Assembly (NCBI GenBank): GCA_012862575.1
Contig: BLSF01000156.1
Span: forward strand, 1 to 22,027
DNA: 22,027 nt
Reading direction: 5' to 3'
DNA from: Parietichytrium sp. I65-24A
Taxonomy: Eukaryota; Sar; Bigyra; Thraustochytrida; Thraustochytriidae
Each line of letters opens with the position of its first letter. Position 1 is the first letter of the stretch. Positions 16,254 through 22,027 of this stretch are shown one piece after another. Both the position numbers and the translations under genes were made by a program. The notes under the pieces were generated by a model. It was not told where the DNA came from. It saw only the letters and a list, made by a program, of their open reading frames with translations, and did no database searches.

Positions 16254-17549
16254 ATGAACACAAGTGCGTTATTTGGAATTGATGAAGAAGTGATCAGTAA
16301 TGTTGATTCTTCTACAACAACATCAGCGGCTTATCCCTCAACCGAAATGATGACAAGTGCGCTATTTGAATATACAGATGATCTATCTGTTCAACCCGCA
16401 AAAAAGCAGTTAGATACACAGGAAGAGTTGTTCAAGAAAATTTACGATTGTTTTCAAAATACTGAAGATCATGAGGGATTCACGACAAATAATGGATCCA
16501 TCGAGCAGCTACAGAGAATCATCAAGAGATTTCTTCAAAAATACTGGAATGATGATGTCCGGCAAAGGGAAATAGTCAAACCTTTCTTGGAAAAAAACAA
16601 AGAGCAGTTTTTTGGGGAGGATGGTCTCGGATGTTTTGATGATTTCAGCTGGTTTACTGATTGTATTCGAGACTATTATTTCTTCTTTGATGTAGCTCCG
16701 ACAGCGCAATTGATGACCTTTTTCAATTCAAAAGTGTTCAGCGAATTTGTTTTGGGAGAAAAGGTTGTCAGTGAGAACACTTATGACATGAATTTCCTCA
16801 TGCACCTGATTATTCGAAAGTGTTATTTCCCTGAGGCAGTCGTTTCAGAATTGACAGGGCGCGTTTTATCGATTGACTGGTATTCGTTGATTCTACCAAT
16901 TTTGTTGATTCAGCAGCAGCAGCAGCAGGAAAAAGAAGAGCAAACCGAAGAGCAGCAAGATCAGTCCGATATCATCAAGATCATCTCTCGCTCACCAGTT
17001 CATTTAGAGCCTGAATACAGACATCTTGCGGTGGATTTCTTTCATCATGCCTGTTCAAAGGCCAATATGAAAGTTGCATTTAATACATTGGAAACATTTG
17101 TATCATATCTCACGAAGACAGAATCCATGGAGGCAATCCGATATCTACTTCCTTCCACGTATAATGAGGCAGATGTCTATCGTGACTTTTTGGAGTGCTG
17201 TGAAACCAATAGTCTACCTATCGACGAATTATACGGGATGATAATGGATAATACATTGAAAGAAAATGCAGTCATCGGCGTGCTGGAGTTCCTCAAGAGG
17301 TACACATCACCTAGAGAAGAGTATCTCATCAAGACCCGAGATCAATTAGAAAAGTTTTTTGGAACGTTATCCAGTGAATCAAAACATGTCAAAGTACTCA
17401 CATCGATGCTTTTTAGACAAGACTTGATTGCATTCATAGCAGCCCCAGAATGCTATGACAATGACTATGTAACGCAATGTATTAAAGATGGTGAAGAGTC
17501 GGTCGAAGATTCAATCGAACGCGCGATGGAGCGCTTTGGTATTAAATAA
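16254..17549 (+). CDS. Helical protein with Gln/Glu tract, unknown function
   Basis: 431 residues. The N-terminus holds a short internal repeat (NTSALFGIDEE at 2-12, MTSALFEYTDD at 27-37), possibly a peptide that binds a partner twice. Residues about 220-245 are a Gln/Glu tract containing six CAG codons. The rest is predicted mostly helical, with evenly spread aromatic and acidic residues, and could be a helical-repeat scaffold. There is no transmembrane segment, signal peptide or catalytic motif. The ATG is set by the TATATA element at 16212-16220. Stop TAA. Confidence 0.8.
   Translation: MNTSALFGIDEEVISNVDSSTTTSAAYPSTEMMTSALFEYTDDLSVQPAKKQLDTQEELFKKIYDCFQNTEDHEGFTTNNGSIEQLQRIIKRFLQKYWNDDVRQREIVKPFLEKNKEQFFGEDGLGCFDDFSWFTDCIRDYYFFFDVAPTAQLMTFFNSKVFSEFVLGEKVVSENTYDMNFLMHLIIRKCYFPEAVVSELTGRVLSIDWYSLILPILLIQQQQQQEKEEQTEEQQDQSDIIKIISRSPVHLEPEYRHLAVDFFHHACSKANMKVAFNTLETFVSYLTKTESMEAIRYLLPSTYNEADVYRDFLECCETNSLPIDELYGMIMDNTLKENAVIGVLEFLKRYTSPREEYLIKTRDQLEKFFGTLSSESKHVKVLTSMLFRQDLIAFIAAPECYDNDYVTQCIKDGEESVEDSIERAMERFGIK
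16911..16928 (+). repeat. Six CAG units (Gln tract)
   Basis: Pure (cag)6 inside the 16254-17549 gene. Confidence 0.9.
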
Positions 17550-17559
17550 GCCCTATATT

Positions 17560-17566
17560 CATATAC
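17560..17566 (+). promoter_or_regulatory. TATATA-like element of the RING gene
   Basis: catatac, 37-43 bp before the ATG at 17603. A purine-rich stretch (gaaagaaagaaa) lies directly before the ATG. Confidence 0.5.
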
Positions 17567-17602
17567 AAGGAACAAAATAATAACGAAAAAGAAAGAAAGA
17601 AA

Positions 17603-18067
17603 ATGTCCGATGAGTCGTTAGAAAACCATCAGTTGCATTGCACGCTTTGTATCGAGACTATCAGCAAACGAGAAAGACGCGAGATGCTGCCATGCGGTCA
17701 TTTCTTTCACACATCCTGCTTTAATGACATGATCCGATCAAATGCCTACAAGCTAATCTTTGAGCCGATTCTTTCATGTCCCAATTGTAGATGCACGATT
17801 GATCTGCGATACGATCATTCAAGGAAAACGTTTGCTGGGTCACGAAGAAGAAGCAAGCGGGCCAGACAACAGCAGCAGCAGCAGCAGCAACAACAAGAAG
17901 AGACACATCAATTGGTGGTCGTTGAACTGAAACACAACCAAAAGTTGAATGAAATCGAGGAGATGCACAGAAAATTAAAAGCGGTGTTTTACCAATCTAC
18001 CGCCGGTAGACAAATGTGGACAGGCATTATTCAAAGCCTGAGATTCGAATCATATACAAACGAGTAG
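17603..18067 (+). CDS. RING-H2 finger protein, probable E3 ubiquitin ligase
   Basis: 154 residues. The RING-H2 ligands are all present: C13-x2-C16, C31-G-H33, H36-x2-C39, C59-x2-C62, with the usual MLPCGHFFHTSCF core and CPNC end. After the finger come an Arg/Lys-rich patch (SRRRSKRARQ, a possible nuclear localisation signal), ten Gln, and a short helical tail. Proteins like this transfer ubiquitin from an E2 to a target; viral ones often redirect host proteins to degradation, and the target here is unknown. It sits between two genes in the same direction. The call as a RING protein is sure; E3 activity is inferred. Confidence 0.9.
   Translation: MSDESLENHQLHCTLCIETISKRERREMLPCGHFFHTSCFNDMIRSNAYKLIFEPILSCPNCRCTIDLRYDHSRKTFAGSRRRSKRARQQQQQQQQQQEETHQLVVVELKHNQKLNEIEEMHRKLKAVFYQSTAGRQMWTGIIQSLRFESYTNE
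17870..17896 (+). repeat. CAG/CAA tract (Gln)
   Basis: Six CAG then three CAA; with the CAA just before, this makes ten Gln in the RING protein. Confidence 0.9.
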
Positions 18068-18084
18068 GTTTTGAACACGGATCG

Positions 18085-18094
18085 AATATATATT
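18085..18094 (+). promoter_or_regulatory. TATATA element of the PAP2 phosphatase gene
   Basis: aatatatatt, 42-51 bp before the ATG at 18136. Confidence 0.55.
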
Positions 18095-18135
18095 TATCAA
18101 CATCAAAGGACTATTTAAAAAAACCGAAAATAAAA

Positions 18136-19533
18136 ATGCTCAAATCATACTACCAAGTTGCCGACACGGATCAAGACAGAGATAATGAGAGTTTTATACT
18201 AAATAAGTACGGAGGCTATAATTTTGAACGGATGGCGTCATCTCAGGAGGATTGGGATGCATTAGTTAAGTATGCTTCTGAACTTGGCATAAGTGTCAGC
18301 GATCTGATCTGTTTTAAAAATATCAACGGCGTTTTGGATCATTTTCAGGTTAAAAATGAATATCGATTACTACGTCGAGCCCAAAAGACTGAGCAGGACG
18401 CCATCGCAACAATGTCTGAAAAGAACATGAATGCTTTGGAAGCATTTCAACGTGAACAGGCCGGTGGACGAGTGTGGTTTTTCCATCACCAGATTCGATA
18501 CCTCGAATGGATCCAGACTACAACTCTGGGCTACTTTTATTATTTCTTCATGCCTATTTGCCATGTCTTGCATTACATGTACAAGCGCAACATTTCGCTG
18601 TCGTTCATCCCATTGAATATCCTTGTACTAGGCGAGTTTAGTACGATGCGAATGCTCATTTCCGCAATGATTGCCGGGACGTTTAGCTCGGTTTTGAAGC
18701 ACCTAATCTGTGCACCGCGTCCGTACTATATTGCGAAAGAGCTTAAAGTTGATGGATACGCATCGAAAGGATACTCTACTCCATCTCTGCATTCGACAAT
18801 GGCGGCATCGGGTGGCGTTGTTTTCATGTACCATTTCGGATTTTCAGCTCTCTCGGTAGGAATTTCCGTCTCGCTCATCCTCATGACCATGCTATCAAGG
18901 AACATTCTTGGTGTCCATTACCCGCAGGACGTTCTGTTCGGGGCACTCATCGGGGCGTTGGTCGCAATCATCGTGTGTGAAACCATCGTTACCGACGCGA
19001 GTGAAACGATTGACAGTCCAAGTTTTTTGATACTCTTCATCACACTTGCATCGATTACAATTTTTGCAGCAGCAGTGTACTTTTGCCGCGCAAAACCAAA
19101 CAAGACAATCTTGGCACTCTTTGATCAAAAAAATGGATCGCCGCATAATGTCTCCAAAATGTGGTTTTCATTGGGTGGAAATATTGGAGGCTTTCTTGGC
19201 TACTATTTACTTTGGGGTGGTGATTTCAGTGCGAATTTGTTTTCAATTGCAACCGCCCCTGTCTCCGATGAGCTCTTTGTAAAGGATGAAGCACTATATT
19301 GGACTCTTTTTGCACTGACGTTCAGCTACTGCTATTTCCATGTTCATATGATCGAAAAGTTTCGTTTCCTGTTCAATGTCTACGAGAAAGATCCTGTCAA
19401 TGGTAAGGTGATTCGCAAACCATTTGCAGCATCAGTGTTCTTGCAGATACTCGAAGGCTTGTACTACCTTGTATACACGTTTGGTGCGATCTTGATCCCA
19501 TATGGATACTTGTTGAATCAACTAGCTAATTGA
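18136..19533 (+). CDS. PAP2-family lipid phosphatase, sphingosine-1-phosphate-phosphatase-like
   Basis: 465 residues from the ATG at 18136; a GTG at 18016 would add 40 residues but overlaps the RING gene and precedes the TATATA element. The three phosphatase motifs are complete: K188-x6-R-P in KHLICAPRP, P216-S-L-H-S, and S254-R-x5-H261-x3-D265 in SRNILGVHYPQD (His is the nucleophile). The first 110 residues are soluble; the rest has about eight to nine hydrophobic segments, as in membrane-bound PAP2 enzymes. The CAPRPY spacing and long C-terminal membrane part are nearest to the sphingoid-base-phosphate phosphatases (Lcb3/SGPP type), so it probably dephosphorylates a lipid phosphate in an internal membrane. 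Coccolithoviruses are known to carry sphingolipid genes, so a viral role in host lipid signalling is plausible. Stop TGA; its 3' end is duplicated downstream. Confidence 0.88.
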   Translation: MLKSYYQVADTDQDRDNESFILNKYGGYNFERMASSQEDWDALVKYASELGISVSDLICFKNINGVLDHFQVKNEYRLLRRAQKTEQDAIATMSEKNMNALEAFQREQAGGRVWFFHHQIRYLEWIQTTTLGYFYYFFMPICHVLHYMYKRNISLSFIPLNILVLGEFSTMRMLISAMIAGTFSSVLKHLICAPRPYYIAKELKVDGYASKGYSTPSLHSTMAASGGVVFMYHFGFSALSVGISVSLILMTMLSRNILGVHYPQDVLFGALIGALVAIIVCETIVTDASETIDSPSFLILFITLASITIFAAAVYFCRAKPNKTILALFDQKNGSPHNVSKMWFSLGGNIGGFLGYYLLWGGDFSANLFSIATAPVSDELFVKDEALYWTLFALTFSYCYFHVHMIEKFRFLFNVYEKDPVNGKVIRKPFAASVFLQILEGLYYLVYTFGAILIPYGYLLNQLAN

Positions 19534-19799
19534 TAGGTCTTTGTCCCGAGTTGGTCAGAAAAAGAAACATTGGTTTTTGTTCCACATTAGCGTCTGTTGT
19601 TAAGTAGTTGGGCTCAAATGCAACATTTGTCCCATAGGTTGGCAGTTTTTTTTTTCTTGTCCCATAATATTGCGTACTTGCTCCCATATGGATACTTGTT
19701 GAATAAACTATAGGAAGAAAAAAGTCGTTGTCCCGAGTTGGAAACGTTGTTTTTAGTCCCACATTAGCGTCTGTGGTTAAGTAGTTGGGCTCAAATGCA
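19497..19799 (+). repeat. Imperfect direct duplication of the PAP2 3' end and trailer
   Basis: Copy A is 19497-19622, copy B 19683-19799, offset 186 bp. Copy B keeps the final codons of the phosphatase in readable form (PYGYLLNKL then TAG, against PYGYLLNQLAN then TGA in copy A), followed by the same trailer words gtcccgagttgg and attagcgtctgt, then ttaagtagttgggctcaaat. The 60-bp spacer repeats the word ttgtcccata. Confidence 0.85.
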
Positions 19800-19995
19800 G
19801 CAAGTTGTTTCGCATTCTCATCTCTCTCGATAGTCGGTGAATGTTGTCTCTCTCAGCAAATCTGTCCCTCTGTTGTACCACTCGATGGAAAATTTCAGTC
19901 TCTGATATGAGCGCTCAGTTTTTCTCAAGGCGCGCAGACCCCGAATCACACAGACCCATAACTCGTGCTCACCCGAAAACAACCCGCAACACACG
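19800..19995. other. Upstream region of the acidic-protein gene, no element recognised
   Basis: CT-rich and GC-richer than the other gaps in the viral segment. It contains no TATATA element and no gene. Confidence 0.4.
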
Positions 19996-20622
19996 ATGAG
20001 CATGAAACGCAAGGCAACGGAGGCTGATGAGGATCATCAGCGCGCAAAGTGCTCCAAACTCAATGACGACGACACCGACCTTGATGCATATTTCAAAGTT
20101 TGCATTGACTTTGAAAGCGCGTTGGAAGATAGCGAGTACAATTCTCTCGGGCACCTGTTTGATGCTGAAGGAGAGGACAAAAGTGCTGCCAAGGCATTGA
20201 AAGGCAAACGAGTCTACACGAAAGCTGAATTGGACGAATTCAGCGACTTGGTGATTCAATCGATCGATCGAAGGAAAAGTTTCATTCAGTTGCAAGCGAA
20301 AGATGTTCCATCCAAGTTTGCAGATTCGACATTTTTTCAATTGATGCTCGGCTATCTTCATGACGTGCTGGTTGATGTTCAATTCGACGACTATCTTGTT
20401 GACGAGGACGACGACGATGATAAGAGACCCGTGGCGCCGCGCTTTGAGTTTGAGGTATTGGCACACCTCAATGCTGATGGTGAAAAGGCATTTGTCAATT
20501 TCATACGCAAACTTGTCCGTGATCGCTACGAAGATGTACAAGACATCGACTTGAACGATTGGGATGATGAAGAAGGCGAAGACGAAGAAGATGATGAAGA
20601 AGACGAAGACAAAGATGAATAA
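19996..20622 (+). CDS. Acidic-tailed protein, unknown function
   Basis: 208 residues; the ATG at 19996 is followed by another two codons on (20002). The N-terminus is basic (KRKATEADEDHQRAKCSK), resembling a nuclear localisation signal. The middle (about 50-180) is helical with spaced Asp/Glu, and the last 25 residues are almost all Glu and Asp. Such tails occur in histone- or DNA-mimic and chaperone-like proteins, but no family is recognised. It differs from its neighbours in lacking a TATATA element and in a more GC-balanced leader. The long minus-strand ORF across it is its shadow. Stop TAA. Confidence 0.75.
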   Translation: MSMKRKATEADEDHQRAKCSKLNDDDTDLDAYFKVCIDFESALEDSEYNSLGHLFDAEGEDKSAAKALKGKRVYTKAELDEFSDLVIQSIDRRKSFIQLQAKDVPSKFADSTFFQLMLGYLHDVLVDVQFDDYLVDEDDDDDKRPVAPRFEFEVLAHLNADGEKAFVNFIRKLVRDRYEDVQDIDLNDWDDEEGEDEEDDEEDEDKDE

Positions 20623-20647
20623 AAGTTTACCCAAGCGTTGATTGCTG

Positions 20648-20655
20648 TTATATAC
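20648..20655 (+). promoter_or_regulatory. TATATA element of the 20688 gene
   Basis: ttatatac, 33-40 bp before the ATG at 20688. Confidence 0.6.
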
Positions 20656-20687
20656 GAACTCTAAATAATATTTTTTAAAAAAGTAAG

Positions 20688-21227
20688 ATGGATGCGAATT
20701 TACAAAAAGATCTTGAAAAAAAGATGATAACGATCATCAAGGAAGAACAACTGGACGTATCAAATGCTCATTTATCGCTCACGATGAAGTCGTTAATCGA
20801 TGATTTTGAATACATTCAGCCACTTTACAATTCGGTGCACGAGTTTCTGGCCACGGGACGCTATAAATCAGCGCAGTATTACACTTTTAAAGCCATTCGT
20901 GATTCACTTGTCAATTCCATCATCATCTGTCGACTGGTACAAAAGATTTGCAATGGGTCTCGGTACAACCTGTCGTTCTTTGACAGCATTCGAGAAATCT
21001 GCCCTGATGACGGCAGTACTACGGACTTGGACGTGCTTTCCAAACACATGAGTATGCTCAGATTGAAGTCATGGCAGAATGTTGTTCGATTAACAGGCAT
21101 TTGCGAACGCTGGGTACAGGAGCTTGGAAACGAATTCCCCATCAATACCTTAACATTCACTAAAGCCGAAAGTGTTGTCAATATCATCAATTCAGTTAGA
21201 AAAGAGAACTTAAAACAATATAGGTGA
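20688..21227 (+). CDS. Helical protein, unknown function
   Basis: 179 residues, predicted almost all helical, Lys-rich at the start and with four scattered Cys. No signal peptide, membrane segment or catalytic motif; no family recognised. It is co-directional with the RNA polymerase gene, 47 bases ahead of it. Stop TGA, which with the PAP2 gene shows that TGA is a normal stop in this segment. Confidence 0.75.
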   Translation: MDANLQKDLEKKMITIIKEEQLDVSNAHLSLTMKSLIDDFEYIQPLYNSVHEFLATGRYKSAQYYTFKAIRDSLVNSIIICRLVQKICNGSRYNLSFFDSIREICPDDGSTTDLDVLSKHMSMLRLKSWQNVVRLTGICERWVQELGNEFPINTLTFTKAESVVNIINSVRKENLKQYR

Positions 21228-21247
21228 ATTTTAAAAAAGATGTTCTC

Positions 21248-21257
21248 TTTATATATT
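21248..21257 (+). promoter_or_regulatory. TATATA element of the RNA polymerase gene
   Basis: tttatatatt, 18-27 bp before the ATG at 21275, closer than in the other genes. Confidence 0.5.
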
Positions 21258-21274
21258 TTTAATCAAAAAAGACG

Positions 21275-22027
21275 ATGGAGGAAGGAAAGGAAGTTGATCG
21301 CATTCAATTTGACATTCTTACCGACGACGATGTGACCACCTTGGCAGCATCTTGTCAAATCACGTCCTCTTCTCTGGATGTCAACTTTGAAAAGAAGGGT
21401 AATTTACATGACTTGCACATGGGTGCATTCAAGAATTTACGATGCAAAACGTGCCATCACATGCAAGACAAATGCACTGGGCACTTTGGGTACATGCAAT
21501 TGTCTCGTCCAGTGATCAACCCAAACATGGTGTCGTCTCAATCCAAGCTACTCAAGCACGTTCTAAGCATGATTTGCGGCAAATCTTGGCGCATTCAATC
21601 GAAATGCTCGTGCGTTTCATCTGATGGTGATGTTAGTATTACAACACCCATCGTCCAAATCAAGGTGACGGAAGAGACCAATCGAAATGCTGGACTTCGA
21701 TTTGCATTCCATCGATTGCCACCCAAGCAATTGACAGGAGCTAATAAGAAGCGGAAATTGAACGACTCGTCGTCATCCTCCGTTGCTGCCGAGTTGATCA
21801 GTGCAACTAGGAACGAACCCGAGCCAGTCAACCTTCACGAATTGTACCTAGGGTTTCTTCAAATTCCCATGGAGGATAGCGAAGAAATTCTCGCGGCATT
21901 TGGGTATCGCCATCATCATCCTCAAAAACAACATCTCTGTAAACTCATCTTTCAGAGCAAAGTCTTGGTGCTCCCTCATTGCGTTCGTCCACCCAACCAA
22001 TTTCAACAAGGCATGCGTCCAACGCAA
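21275..22027 (+). CDS. rpb1: DNA-directed RNA polymerase largest subunit (RPB1-like), N-terminal part, cut by window edge
   Basis: 251 codons are open to the right edge without a stop. The start MEEGKEVDRIQFDILTDDDV matches the usual opening of the largest subunit (a short acidic start, then I-x-F-x-I-L). The clamp zinc site is C57-x2-C60-x6-C67-x2-H70, running into GHFGYMQLSRPV, the hallmark of this subunit. At the right edge KVLVLPHCVRPPNQFQQGM corresponds to the conserved VLPxxPPxxRP segment. Residues about 150-185 are a Ser/Lys-rich insertion (KKRKLNDSSSSS) absent from cellular copies. Together with the TBP-like gene it suggests the element transcribes its own genes. A full-length gene would need about 4 kb more to the right. 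Confidence 0.9.
   Translation, partial: MEEGKEVDRIQFDILTDDDVTTLAASCQITSSSLDVNFEKKGNLHDLHMGAFKNLRCKTCHHMQDKCTGHFGYMQLSRPVINPNMVSSQSKLLKHVLSMICGKSWRIQSKCSCVSSDGDVSITTPIVQIKVTEETNRNAGLRFAFHRLPPKQLTGANKKRKLNDSSSSSVAAELISATRNEPEPVNLHELYLGFLQIPMEDSEEILAAFGYRHHHPQKQHLCKLIFQSKVLVLPHCVRPPNQFQQGMRPTQ

Noticed and set aside
19969-20634. 221-residue minus-strand ORF with a hydrophobic, Phe-rich start
   Set aside because: It is exactly antisense to the acidic-protein gene; the Asp/Glu tail codons read backwards give Phe/Ile/Val. No promoter element on that side.

Overview
The window reads as a eukaryotic (protist) chromosome segment into which a large DNA virus, or part of one, has been inserted. About 1-6.0 kb is host-like: it is GC-richer and gene-poor, with simple tandem repeats and broken genes. 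About 6.0-22.0 kb is virus-like: compact, intronless genes on both strands separated by short AT-rich gaps. It carries a family B DNA polymerase, a RuvC/A22-type Holliday junction resolvase fragment, a TATA-binding-protein homologue, the 5' end of an RNA polymerase largest subunit, a RING E3 and a PAP2 lipid phosphatase. No capsid gene is in view, so I cannot choose between a nucleocytovirus and a mirusvirus. Pro-Thr stalks and a STAND/WD40 remnant would fit a stramenopile host such as a thraustochytrid; that is a weak inference.

Layout. 3-2813 (+): an importin-alpha-like armadillo protein whose C-terminal half looks like a bacterial-type NEL ubiquitin ligase domain, open to the left edge. 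3389-4230 (-): a frameshifted WD40/STAND C-terminal remnant. 4390-4610: two tandem-repeat blocks. About 5378-5930 (-): broken, high-GC coding-like DNA. At about 5.95-6.02 kb the composition changes. 6016-9925 (-): a GDSL esterase, two tandem secreted-protein paralogues (one frameshifted), and an acidic, CxC-rich protein. 9959-10345 (-): resolvase C-terminal half, head-to-head with DNA polymerase (10399-12867, +), which has one in-frame TGA. 12912-15068 (+): large unknown protein. 15020-15586 (-): TBP-like protein. 15716-16177 (-): tail-anchored unknown. 16254-17549 (+): unknown. 17603-18067 (+): RING protein. 18136-19533 (+): PAP2 phosphatase, with a duplicated 3' end behind it. 19996-20622 (+): acidic unknown. 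20688-21227 (+): unknown. 21275 to the edge (+): RNA polymerase largest subunit.

How the parts fit. Most genes from 7.0 kb rightwards have a TATATA-like element about 30-45 bp before the ATG, including the esterase and secreted proteins, which ties those to the inserted element. One copy at 16212-16220 sits midway between two divergent start codons. With its own TBP-like protein and RNA polymerase, the element appears to have carried its own transcription system. Decay is visible: the polymerase nonsense codon, the head-to-head loss of both 5' ends at the resolvase/polymerase junction, the frameshifted paralogue and the partial duplication of the PAP2 tail. This suggests an endogenised copy rather than a replicating genome.
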